NCBI RefSeq assembly: GCF_017302315.1
Contig: NZ_JAFLDT010000012.1
Span: 1 to 64,000 of the forward strand
From: Zoogloea sp.
GTDB lineage: Bacteria; Pseudomonadota; Gammaproteobacteria; Burkholderiales; Rhodocyclaceae
Direction of reading: 5' to 3'
DNA length: 64,000 bases
Shown: piece after piece, positions 1 to 8,035 of the stretch
How the letters are laid out: every line of letters begins with the position of its first letter
Position numbering within the stretch: position 1 is the first letter of the stretch
The notes under the pieces: model-generated
What the model saw: only the letters and a program-made list of their open reading frames with translations
What the model was told of the DNA's origin: nothing
The model's database searches: none
Program-made: the position numbers and the translations under genes

Positions 1-788
1 CACTCTATTTGGATGCCATGTTCGATGTCACACTCACCTCGGGTGGCTTCGACCCCGGTGTGCGCTGGAATATCACACCCAGACGCGGCATTCGCTGGAC
101 CTATCAACTCGAGGGGCCGAATGGAATCATGCCGGGCAAAGTGGCCTTCCATCCCGGCACGCCCGCCGCCGATTCCGACGGCGCATATGTCATCGGCGAA
201 TTCCGGCCGGAGCAAGGCCTGCCGGTTCCAATCGCCGTGCGGCTGGAGACATCAATCCCGTTGGAAACGGTCGGCGGAGGCGAAAAGACTCTCAATTCCT
301 CCGATTTGGACCATCCGAAGGAACCAGCGAGGACATTCGCGCAGTCTTACGCGGTTGATTTTGTCTTCACAGGCTCTCAGAACAACTCTGACTGGCTGGA
401 TGGTTTCCGCGCCGTGATCGAACATGCCCTGCGGAAGGCGTTTCCTGGAACAACCCGCCTGCCGGAGTTCACACTGAATTCAGCATCGAAACTGCTGATC
501 ATCAAAGCGACCCTGGAGGAGCACATGATCATAGCCAGGATGATCGCGGCCATGAAAGGGTATGCCGGGGCATCTCCCGCCAGGAACGAAACCTCCGTCC
601 GCAGTTACTCGCTGGACTTCACCAACAGCGGAACCGCAACCACGCTCAAATATGCCGATCTGCGCGATCTGCTGGAACAAGTCAGGAAACTGGGCGGCGA
701 TTCGGACATCTCCCTGCATGTGGGAGAACGCGCGCTCATCGTCAACGCCACTCCGGAGCAACTGAAGCAGGTCGATGAACTCGTCGAA
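1..788 (+). CDS. Partial secretin-like/unknown protein, cut by window edge and by a chimeric junction
   Basis: The reading frame is open at the window edge and stays coherent to about position 788, where it runs into sequence that codes on the other strand. I do not recognise the family. Two stretches resemble the short N domains of secretins: LLIIKATLEEHMIIARMI near residue 165 and RALIVNATPEQLKQVDELVE near residue 250. Base use looks less GC-biased than the neighbouring genes. The frame stays open for another 2 kb only because it is antisense to glutamate dehydrogenase and to the fragments beside it, so that extension is not part of the protein. Both ends are missing. The source organism of this piece may differ from the rest of the window. 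Confidence 0.4.
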
Positions 789-1265
789 ACCGAGTCGAGG
801 CAAGACCCTGTGACGAGAATAGAAGCTTGCCACGTACGGATGCACGCAAATCGTACGGTAGCCCAGCTGCTTGAGGAAGCTCGCAAGCGTTGCCACTCCC
901 TGACGCCCCAGCCGACGATAAGGGTTGAAGCGATGCACCCCGAGAGAGTCCGCGCTCAGCCCGGAAAGGAAGGCAAACTCGGTACGAACCGTGTTCGCGC
1001 CCCACGCGGCCACGGCAAGCGGCCCGTGACAGATCGCGCGCGCGCGCAGCGCGTCGTATTCAGAAAGCAGATCGTCGCGGATACCGGAAAAAAGCCGCCG
1101 GGGATCGAAGAACGATTCGCTCTGGACGACGACCAGCGTCGGCCGCGCCGGAACCTCCAGAGCCGGAGAGACGGCGGCGGCAAAGGGCATCGGCGGACGA
1201 CACGGTCGATGCTCCTCTTCACCGTATCGCCACAAAGCTGGCAGCAACCCCAGATTTCGGAGGTC
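771..1265 (-). pseudogene. Internal fragment of a sulfatase/LTA-synthase-like phosphatidyl transferase
   Basis: About 160 residues resemble the alkaline-phosphatase-fold sulfatase/LtaS family. VVVQSESFFDP is the strand carrying the metal-binding region. WGANTVRTEFAFLSG and FNPYRRLGRQGVATLASFLKQ are further family-like blocks, and the fragment ends at LGFDEFID. The N-terminal membrane part and the C-terminal half are absent. The frame is fused at its N-terminal side (near 1265) to a PxpB start. At its C-terminal side it breaks off inside 771-788, where the opposite strand continues as an unrelated protein. It is unlikely to be a working gene; assembly joining or a real rearrangement could both explain it. 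Confidence 0.6.
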
Positions 1266-1595
1266 GCTGGCGGCATCGAAGCAGACCGGGATGTGCCAGT
1301 GGCAGCCGGCCGCCGACAGGATGCCGCTCTTGGTGGCCAGTTCGCCCAGCAGATCGTGCAAGGCCATGGCGTCGGCCTGCTCCGGGTTGAAGTGGACCGT
1401 CACCGAGCGGAAGGTAGGCACCCATTCGACGACACCGTCCAGGCGGCCATCGCCGGACAAGGTATCGAGCAGGCTGCAGAAGCCGAGCACCCGGCCGTGT
1501 ATCGCCGGATCGATGCCCGCCCCGAACTCGACGGTCCAGGCGGTATCTCCGACGCTGAGCAGACGGACAGGCAAAGCGGAGGAATCAGCGGTCAT
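1266..1595 (-). pseudogene. pxpB: N-terminal part of 5-oxoprolinase subunit PxpB (KipI family), truncated
   Basis: The ATG at 1595 lies 16 bp after the gdhA stop on the same strand. About 110 residues match the allophanate-hydrolase-subunit-1 family: VRLLSVGDTAWTVEFG, then VVEWVPTFRSVTVHFNPE and CHWHIPVCFDA. In the family this subunit pairs with PxpC, and with PxpA it opens 5-oxoproline to glutamate with ATP. Family members are about 210-240 aa, so roughly half is missing. The frame instead continues into a sulfatase-like fragment. The start, spacing and operon position look genuine; the truncation coincides with a likely chimeric junction. Partner genes pxpC and pxpA would be expected downstream and are not in the window. 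Confidence 0.65.
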
Positions 1596-1610
1596 GGCCG
1601 TAAGGTTCGC

Positions 1611-2897
1611 TCAGGGGTAAAGGCCGCGCAGCTTGCGGGCCTGAAGGACCCGCTCGCAACCCAGCACGAAGGCGGCAGTCCGCATCAGGATATTCTTGCT
1701 TTGCGCCGCTTCCCAGACTGCGGCGAAGGCATCGCGCATGATCTTGTCGAGACGCACGTTGATCTCGTCTTCGGACCAGAAGAAGGCGCTGATGTCCTGC
1801 ACCCATTCGAAGTAGCTGACAGTGACTCCGCCTGCGTTGGCCAGCACATCGGGGATGACCAGGATATTGCGTTCCTGCAGGATCAGGTCGGCGGCCGGGG
1901 TGGTCGGCCCGTTGGCGCCTTCGGCGATGATCCTGGCGCGGATCAGCGGCGCATTCTTCTCGGTAATCTGGTTTTCCAGCGCTGCTGCCACCAGGATATC
2001 GACCTCGCAGGACCAGAACTGGTCGCTGGCGATCGTTTCGGAATCCGGCGCGCCGGCCAGACTGCCTGTCGCCAGGCGATGCTGGCGGACCTGGCGCACA
2101 TCGAGACCATGCTGGTTATGGATGGAACCCGTTTCGTCCTGAATCGCTACCACTTTCGCACCCGCATCGGCGAACAGCCGGGCGGCGGCTTCACCGACAT
2201 TGCCGAAGCCCTGGATGGAAACCCGCGCCCCGGCAATGGCCATGTCCAGATGCCGGGCCGCTTCGACGGTACAGATGAAGACACCCCGCCCCGTCGCATC
2301 GTGACGCCCGAGGCTACCACCGAGCGAAACCGGCTTGCCGGTCACCACGCCGGTCGTTGTCTTGCCCTGGTTGACAGAGTAGGTGTCCATGAACCAGGCC
2401 ATGACCTGCTCGTTGGTGTTGATGTCCGGTGCCGGGATGTCCTTGTCCGGCCCGATCAGGATGTTGATCTCGCTGGCGTAGCGCCGGGTCAGACGCTCCA
2501 GCTCCTCAATCGACAGCTTTTTCGGATCGACCCGGATGCCGCCCTTGGCGCCGCCATAAGGCACATTGACCACGGCATTCTTGATCGTCATCCAGGCCGA
2601 CAGCGCCATCACCTCGGTCAGCGTGACTTCCGGGTGGAAGCGGATGCCGCCCTTGCCCGGACCGCGCGACAGGTTGTGCTGGACACGGTAACCCTCGTAG
2701 TGGGCGATGACGCCGTTATCGAGACGGATCGGGATATCGACGATCAGGGAGCGCTTCGGCCGGGTCAGGGTTTCGACCCAGGGCAGCAGGGCTTTGTCGA
2801 GGTAAGGTTCGACGCGGTCGATCTGGACCAGATAGGTTTCCCACGGCCCTAGGGACTCCCGGGACAGGTAGGATGAGATTTTGGATGTGTTGTCCAT
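1611..2897 (-). CDS. gdhA: Glu/Leu/Phe/Val-type glutamate dehydrogenase
   Basis: The 428-aa protein has the usual length for a hexameric bacterial glutamate dehydrogenase, which interconverts glutamate and 2-oxoglutarate plus ammonium in the cytoplasm. The substrate-binding domain carries GKGGIRFHP (K82) and the catalytic-lysine motif PYGGAKGGI (K118). The Rossmann domain begins at [14 protein letters not shown] (GFGNVG at 230-235). It lies between an MFS transporter upstream and pxpB downstream, all on the same strand. In that context a catabolic role is likely: draining glutamate released from D-glutamate or 5-oxoproline into the TCA cycle. Cofactor preference cannot be read with confidence. 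Confidence 0.95.
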   Translation of the reverse strand: MDNTSKISSYLSRESLGPWETYLVQIDRVEPYLDKALLPWVETLTRPKRSLIVDIPIRLDNGVIAHYEGYRVQHNLSRGPGKGGIRFHPEVTLTEVMALSAWMTIKNAVVNVPYGGAKGGIRVDPKKLSIEELERLTRRYASEINILIGPDKDIPAPDINTNEQVMAWFMDTYSVNQGKTTTGVVTGKPVSLGGSLGRHDATGRGVFICTVEAARHLDMAIAGARVSIQGFGNVGEAAARLFADAGAKVVAIQDETGSIHNQHGLDVRQVRQHRLATGSLAGAPDSETIASDQFWSCEVDILVAAALENQITEKNAPLIRARIIAEGANGPTTPAADLILQERNILVIPDVLANAGGVTVSYFEWVQDISAFFWSEDEINVRLDKIMRDAFAAVWEAAQSKNILMRTAAFVLGCERVLQARKLRGLYP

Positions 2898-2977
2898 TAA
2901 TTTCTTTCGTGCAGAGCCCCGCCGGCATCACCGCACGGTGCGCCGGAAGGCCTGTTCTTGACTGGCTGGGAGGGGGT

Positions 2978-4210
2978 TTAGTGTTGCTCGGCCAGGTCGC
3001 GGCCCTGCGTCTCAGGCAAGGGCAGACAGGCCAGGATGACCAGCAGGTAGCCGCCGGCGGCGAGAATGCCGATTACTTCGCCAAGCGGCATGGAGGTGCT
3101 GAGATAGCCGACCAGGGCGGGCGACAAGGCGCCGGCTGCACGGCCGAAGTTGTAGCAGAAGCCCTGGCCAGAGCCGCGCAGTTCGTTGGGAAACAGTTCG
3201 GCCAGATAAGCACCCATGCCAGAGAAGATGCCTGACAGGAAGAAGCCAAGCGGGAAACCGAGGAAAAGCATCAGCTCATCGGTAATCGGGATGCGGGTGT
3301 AGATGTAGACCAGCGTTCCGGCACAGGTGGCGAAGAGCATAAAGCAATGACGGCGGCCCAGTTTGTCGGATAGGTAGGCGCTGGTCAGATAACCGATGAA
3401 GGAGCCGAGGATGAGCACCAGAAGGTAGCCGCTGGTGCCGAGCACCGAGAGCTTGCGCTCAACCTTGAGGAAGGTTGGCAGCCACGTGGTCACTGCGTAG
3501 TACGCCCCCATCATCCCCGTGGACAACAGACTGGCCAGGATGGTGGTTTTAAGTAGGCGCGGCGAAAAGATCTCCCAGAAATTGCCCCCGCCGTCAGCCT
3601 TCTTCTTGGCCTGGGTCGCGTGAAACACGTCAGGATCCTTGATGTTGCGACGGATATAGAAAATCAGGAGAGCCGGAAGGATGCCCATCCAGAACAGCAC
3701 CCGCCACGCCTGCTCGGGTGGCAGGACGGCATAGACCGCCCAAAACGCAATTGCGGCAGCACCCCAGCCGACCGCCCAGCTGCTCTGGACAAGGCCTACC
3801 GCCTTACCGCGATGCTTGGCCTGGATCATTTCGGCAATCAACACGGCGCCGACTGACCATTCCCCACCGAAGCCAAAGCCCTGCATGGCACGGGTGAAGA
3901 ATAGCTGCCCGAAGGAGTTGGTGAAACCTGACAGGAAGGTGAACAGCGTGAACCACATGACGGTCCATTGCAGCACGCGGACCCGGCCGTATTTGTCGGC
4001 CAGGATGCCCGCCGCCCAGCCACCGATGGCTGAGGTCACGAGAGCACCAGTGGCGATGTAGCCGGCCTCGACCTTGCTCATCATCCAGGCCGCCATCAGC
4101 GTCGGTATGAGAAAGGTGTAGATCATGTAATCGAAGGCATCAACCCCGTAGCCCGCGAAAGCGGCGACGAGCGTCTTCCTTTCGTTCTCATTTGTTTCGG
4201 ATATCCACAC
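2978..4210 (-). CDS. MFS transporter, acid:H+ symporter type
   Basis: This 410-aa, 12-helix major facilitator protein has the typical inter-helix motif ADKYGRVRVL after helix 2 and the mirrored SDKLGRRH in the second half. Helix 4 carries RAMQGFGFGGEWSVGAVLIAE, a pattern of the metabolite/aromatic acid:H+ symporter group. The gene lies between a DUF1445 gene (upstream) and gdhA (downstream) on the same strand, so uptake of an amino acid or 5-oxoproline-like substrate is the simplest reading. In Bacillus the comparable ycsI-kipI operon uses an unrelated NRAMP-like carrier, YcsG. The substrate itself is not determined by sequence. Confidence 0.85.
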   Translation of the reverse strand: MWISETNENERKTLVAAFAGYGVDAFDYMIYTFLIPTLMAAWMMSKVEAGYIATGALVTSAIGGWAAGILADKYGRVRVLQWTVMWFTLFTFLSGFTNSFGQLFFTRAMQGFGFGGEWSVGAVLIAEMIQAKHRGKAVGLVQSSWAVGWGAAAIAFWAVYAVLPPEQAWRVLFWMGILPALLIFYIRRNIKDPDVFHATQAKKKADGGGNFWEIFSPRLLKTTILASLLSTGMMGAYYAVTTWLPTFLKVERKLSVLGTSGYLLVLILGSFIGYLTSAYLSDKLGRRHCFMLFATCAGTLVYIYTRIPITDELMLFLGFPLGFFLSGIFSGMGAYLAELFPNELRGSGQGFCYNFGRAAGALSPALVGYLSTSMPLGEVIGILAAGGYLLVILACLPLPETQGRDLAEQH

Positions 4211-4286
4211 GGTTCTCTCCTTGGTGGGTGGATTGAAGAGTGCCGCCTTCGCTCCTTGGCGAAATCCGGCTAAGAAAAGCGCGCTC

Positions 4287-5099
4287 TTAAAAAGCCAGTT
4301 CGCTGTCCAACAGGTCGGTCACCAACATGGCACCAGGCGCATGGGTAATGCAGAAATCGGGTTTGGCCTGCATGACCACCGCCTGCGGCGTTACGCCACA
4401 AGCCCAATAGACGGGAATTTCGCCAGGCAGGATGTCGACGGCATCGCCAAAGTCGGGCCTTGCCAGGTCGGCGATGCCGATCAAGGCGGGGTCGCCGAGG
4501 TGAACCGGTGCACCGTGCACAGCCGGAACGCGGGCCGTCACCTGGACGGCGCGGATGGCATGAGCCGGGGTCATCGGCCGCATCGAAACCACCATTGGCC
4601 CATGGAAAGGTCCGGCGGGAGCGGTCTGGATATTGGTCCGGTACATCGCCACATTCCTGCCCTGCTCGATGTGACGCAAGGGAATGCCGGCATCGATCAG
4701 CGGCTGTTCGAAGGAAAATGAGCAGCCGATGACAAAGGTCACCAGACCGTCACACCACAGGGCGCGGATGTCAGTGACCTCCTCGACCAGCTCGCCCTTT
4801 CGCCAGACCCGGTAGCGCGGGATATCGGAGCGGATGTCGAGATCGTCGCCCAGGCGAGGCAGACGCGGATCGCCCGACTCGGAAACGGCGAGCAGAGGGC
4901 ACGGCTTGGGATTGCGCTGACAAAAGCGGAGGAAGTCGTTCGCCAGGTCAGTCGGCAGAATTACAACATTGCCCTGAACGAAATGTGGTGCGGTACCGCT
5001 GGTATGTCCCGACCAGCGGCCGGAACGAATGGCCATACGGGCCTCTAGGCCGGTCTTGGCTATCAGGTGCGTAGGCGCAGCAGATGTCTCTGTCGTCAT
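4287..5099 (-). CDS. DUF1445 / YcsI-type putative hydro-lyase (D-glutamate cyclase family)
   Basis: I chose the ATG at 5099 because GGAG lies about 7 bp upstream; an in-frame extension to 5243 has no family similarity. The 270-aa product matches the UPF0317/DUF1445 family: [32 protein letters not shown] and the conserved stretch [11 protein letters not shown] with RNVAMYRTN. The related mitochondrial protein DGLUCY is a D-glutamate cyclase making 5-oxo-D-proline. In Bacillus, ycsI sits with the kipI/kipA (pxpBC) genes. Here it is the first gene of an operon with an MFS carrier, gdhA and pxpB, which fits D-glutamate or 5-oxoproline use. The catalytic role in bacteria is inferred. Confidence 0.85.
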   Translation of the reverse strand: MTTETSAAPTHLIAKTGLEARMAIRSGRWSGHTSGTAPHFVQGNVVILPTDLANDFLRFCQRNPKPCPLLAVSESGDPRLPRLGDDLDIRSDIPRYRVWRKGELVEEVTDIRALWCDGLVTFVIGCSFSFEQPLIDAGIPLRHIEQGRNVAMYRTNIQTAPAGPFHGPMVVSMRPMTPAHAIRAVQVTARVPAVHGAPVHLGDPALIGIADLARPDFGDAVDILPGEIPVYWACGVTPQAVVMQAKPDFCITHAPGAMLVTDLLDSELAF

Positions 5100-5156
5100 G
5101 GTTGTCTCCGGTTGTTTTGTGATTTGTGCCGAGTATGCGTTGACGTTTTGGCGGCC

Positions 5157-5179
5157 CACAAACGAAAAATTTCTTTGTG
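5157..5179. promoter_or_regulatory. Dyad between divergent DUF1445 and lysR genes (candidate LysR box)
   Basis: CACAAA (5157-5162) and TTTGTG (5174-5179) form perfect 6-bp arms around an 11-bp AT-rich spacer. This is the T-N11-A layout typical of LysR-type regulator sites. It lies between the divergent starts at 5099 and 5287. Function is inferred from position and symmetry only. Confidence 0.5.
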
Positions 5180-5286
5180 AATCAATCGATTTTTTTGGAG
5201 TTGAACGGCGGTTCCTGCTCCCGTTCCGCGCTAAGCTAGGCAACGGGGCCGACCCACTTACCCCTGCTCACGTGTCGGGAGGCAAC

Positions 5287-6201
5287 ATGAATCTGCGTTT
5301 TGTCGAAGCCTTTGTCTGGGTGGCTCGCCTGCAGAGCATCACGCGTACGGCGGAAAAACTGTTTCTGACACAATCCGCCGTGTCGAGTCGCATCAATGCA
5401 CTGGAGGAAGAGTTGGGCGTGCCTTTGATCGACCGCCGCGACCGCGTCTTCCGCCTGACCAATGCAGGTAACCGTTTCCTCGACTATGCCGAACGCTTCC
5501 TCGCGCTGCAGCTCGACCTCAAGCGCGAACTGGGTTCCCCGGAACAACTCCCGCTCTCGCTCCGTGTCGGGGGCATCGAGACTGTCTTACACACCTGGAT
5601 GATTCCGCTCATGGAGTCGCTCAAGGGCGACTACCCAAAGATCGAATTCGAACTCAACGTCGAAATGACCCATGTGCTAAACGAGCAGGTCCGGCGGGGT
5701 GGCCTCGATCTTGTTTTCTCGGCGTCTCCAGCTATTGGCCAGGGCATCACGAATGTTCCTTTGGCGCCGATGGAAATGATCTTCGTCGGCCCATCCGAAA
5801 TGGATGGCTCGCGACCGTTAAGCATCCATGCCCTGTTGGAAACGGAACTCCTGACTTTTCAACGCGGCTCCCAGCCGCACGTCGCCTTGTTGGAGTCACT
5901 CGCCAGCGTTAACGTCCGCGACAAACGCGTACACACAATCTCGTCCATATCCGCATTGGTCAAGCTGGTGGAAAGTGAATTCGGACTTGCGACGTTGCCA
6001 CGATCCGCCGCGATTGAATTGCAGAAACGCCATCGCATCGTGCCACTAGAGTGCGAGCTATTGCTCCAGTCGTTGCCGCTGTATGCCAATTACTGGAGTT
6101 ACTCCGGAGCCCCCGAGCTAAATGAAGCGATTAGCAAAGCATTAGCGTTCGCTCGCAGCCCAAAAATGGATGAAAGAGCACTCCCGTTAAAGCCTAATTG
6201 A
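5287..6201 (+). CDS. LysR-type transcriptional regulator
   Basis: The start at 5287 (MNLRFVEAF) gives a 304-aa protein of normal LTTR length; an in-frame upstream extension has no family similarity. The N-terminal winged helix-turn-helix is clear: RTAEKLFLTQSAVSSRINALEEELGVPLIDRR. The remainder is a periplasmic-binding-protein-like effector domain, with LRVGGIETVLHTWMIPLM marking its start. The gene is divergent from the DUF1445-MFS-gdhA-pxpB operon across a 187-bp AT-rich spacer that contains a LysR-type dyad. It probably controls that operon in response to D-glutamate, 5-oxoproline or a related compound, and may repress itself. Confidence 0.93.
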   Translation: MNLRFVEAFVWVARLQSITRTAEKLFLTQSAVSSRINALEEELGVPLIDRRDRVFRLTNAGNRFLDYAERFLALQLDLKRELGSPEQLPLSLRVGGIETVLHTWMIPLMESLKGDYPKIEFELNVEMTHVLNEQVRRGGLDLVFSASPAIGQGITNVPLAPMEMIFVGPSEMDGSRPLSIHALLETELLTFQRGSQPHVALLESLASVNVRDKRVHTISSISALVKLVESEFGLATLPRSAAIELQKRHRIVPLECELLLQSLPLYANYWSYSGAPELNEAISKALAFARSPKMDERALPLKPN

Positions 6202-6287
6202 CAAGCGCTTACAGGATCCATGTATCGTTACGCACACTTCCTCCACCCGCGAAACAAGACTTGTGCCCCTGGGCCCCCGATACCTTT

Positions 6288-6812
6288 GTGAGTCATCCGA
6301 AACAACCCTTTCTGGTTCTTGCTGAACTGTTCCGCCACCACGCTACGGAGTTGACCGGATTTCTCCGCGCGCGCAAAGGGGCTCACGATGCCGAGGATCT
6401 TGTTCAGGACGGCTTTGTCCGCCTGATTCAGGCGAGTGCTGTCGAGGCGCCGGTAAATCCCCGTGCATGGCTCTACCGTACCGTGTCCAACCTCGCCGCC
6501 GACGCCTACGACCATCGTCAGGTGCGCGAGCGTCTTCATGTGGACTTGCCTTGCGTGGCCGATGAGTTTCCCGAACAACCTGTTGACCCGGCCCGTCATA
6601 TCGAAGCCAGGCAGCAGTTACGCCACGTCTGGACGGCCCTTCAGCGCCTGCCCGAACCCTGTCGGCATGCCTTTCTGATGAATCGCCTCGACGGCATGAG
6701 CCAGCGTGCCATTGCGTCCCAGCTCGGCATTGCCGAGAAAACCGTCGAGCGCCATATCCTGCGTGCGATGCAAGCCTGCCGACAGGCTCTGCACTCGCCA
6801 CGAAACAGATGA
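6288..6812 (+). CDS. FecI-family ECF sigma factor
   Basis: A GTG at 6288 gives a start (VSHPKQPFLVLAELFRHH) that fits the family; a TTG at 6198 overlaps the lysR stop and seems too early. Region 2 reads ELTGFLRARKGAHDAEDLVQDGFVRL and region 4 reads GMSQRAIASQLGIAEKTVERHILRAMQACRQAL. Proteins of this group carry RNA polymerase to promoters of ferric-siderophore receptor genes when released by FecR. The stop overlaps the fecR start (ATGA, 6809-6812), so the two are translationally coupled. A TonB receptor with an STN domain follows, completing the surface-signalling trio. Confidence 0.93.
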   Translation: MSHPKQPFLVLAELFRHHATELTGFLRARKGAHDAEDLVQDGFVRLIQASAVEAPVNPRAWLYRTVSNLAADAYDHRQVRERLHVDLPCVADEFPEQPVDPARHIEARQQLRHVWTALQRLPEPCRHAFLMNRLDGMSQRAIASQLGIAEKTVERHILRAMQACRQALHSPRNR

Positions 6813-7843
6813 AGGCGCCAGGCGGCGCCAGCCGTCTTCAGGACGATAAATCAGATATCGACATCATGGCCGCACCCACCCCTGACGACCCTGTGGAGCA
6901 AGCCGCCCTTGACTGGCTGGCTCGCCTTCATTCGGGACGCTGGAGTGCGGACGACGCTGCGGCCCATGCGGCCTGGCTCACTGCCGACCCGTCCCACCAA
7001 GCGGCGTGGCAGCGGGCAGAAAGCCTGTGGCAAGCGCTCGGCGGCTTGCGCCCGTTCGCGGCAGCCGAGCTGAGTGTCCTGCATGCCCGGTCTGCGCCGC
7101 CCATCCATCGTCGCAACCGGGTCGCGGGTCTGGTCTTGGCAAGTATCGCCGTGATGGGGCTCGGCGTCGCCCTGCTGTTGCCTGGCAGCTTCACTTCCGT
7201 GCAGACCAAGCAGACCGTTAGAGGGGAGCATGGGGCTGTCAGCCTGGCCGACGGCTCGCGCATCGAACTCAACACCGATTCGCGCATCGAGATTGATTTC
7301 CGTCTCGATTGCCGTTGCGTGCGCCTTTCCGAAGGGGAGGCGGTCTTCAATGTCGCCCATGGTGACCCGCGTCCCTTCAAGGTGCTGGTCAGTCAGGGCA
7401 CCCTCCGTGACATCGGCACGGCCTTCTGGGTACGTGAGCAGGCCCGGCGGCTTGATGTCGCGGTACTCGAGGGTGAGGTCGAGTTCACGCCGCACGACGG
7501 TGACACCTCCCGTCTTCTCGTTGCTGGCGACCGTCTGTCCTGGGATCAGGCTGGCGAGGCACCTCCGACCCGTTCCCGACCGCTCGATGACCTGCTGGCC
7601 TGGCGCAAGGGGTCGCTGGTTTTTCGGGATGCTCCGCTGTCGGAGGTCATTAACGAATTTGCGCGTTATCACGCTGTCAGCATCGAACTTGATCCCCGCC
7701 TTGCCGACTATCGTTTCTCCGGTCGCCTGCGGAGCGCGGATCTCGAAGGGCTGCTCACGTTGATCCGTTCCGCCTATTCCGTAGAGGTACGCCGCCCCGC
7801 CCCTGGCCGCATCAGCATCGTGCTCAAGTCGGCACGCGGTTAG
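6809..7843 (+). CDS. FecR-type anti-sigma/sigma regulator
   Basis: This is a 344-aa inner-membrane protein. A cytoplasmic N-terminal FecR domain (residues about 28-75, including AALDWLARLHSGRW and WLTADPSHQAAWQRAESLW) binds the sigma factor. One transmembrane helix spans roughly 105-124. The periplasmic FecR domain includes ADGSRIELNTDSRIEIDF and the GTAFWVREQARRLDVAVLEGEV block. An STN-like C-terminal segment is near PLSEVINEFARYHAVSIELD. It relays the state of the downstream TonB receptor to the sigma factor encoded just upstream. The start codon overlaps the sigma stop by 4 bp. Confidence 0.93.
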   Translation: MKAPGGASRLQDDKSDIDIMAAPTPDDPVEQAALDWLARLHSGRWSADDAAAHAAWLTADPSHQAAWQRAESLWQALGGLRPFAAAELSVLHARSAPPIHRRNRVAGLVLASIAVMGLGVALLLPGSFTSVQTKQTVRGEHGAVSLADGSRIELNTDSRIEIDFRLDCRCVRLSEGEAVFNVAHGDPRPFKVLVSQGTLRDIGTAFWVREQARRLDVAVLEGEVEFTPHDGDTSRLLVAGDRLSWDQAGEAPPTRSRPLDDLLAWRKGSLVFRDAPLSEVINEFARYHAVSIELDPRLADYRFSGRLRSADLEGLLTLIRSAYSVEVRRPAPGRISIVLKSARG

Positions 7844-8035
7844 CCGGCCGACTGCAGGGCCCGCATCTTCAAGGCACCTGCATGAACGGGCCATTTCCAA
7901 TGGGGCCGTCTGACTCGCTGAGCTCCAGGGGCTGAGTTCCCGCTGGCTGTTGCGGCACAGTGTCGCACCGTGACGGCAAACGACCCGCTCAACCGTCTTC
8001 CCCGTGAATCGACTGACTACACCGGGAGGAAGACC

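Noticed and set aside
9-2852. A 947-codon open frame on the + strand
   Set aside because: Only the first ~260 codons look like protein. The rest is antisense to the PxpB and glutamate dehydrogenase genes, whose families are clear on the other strand.
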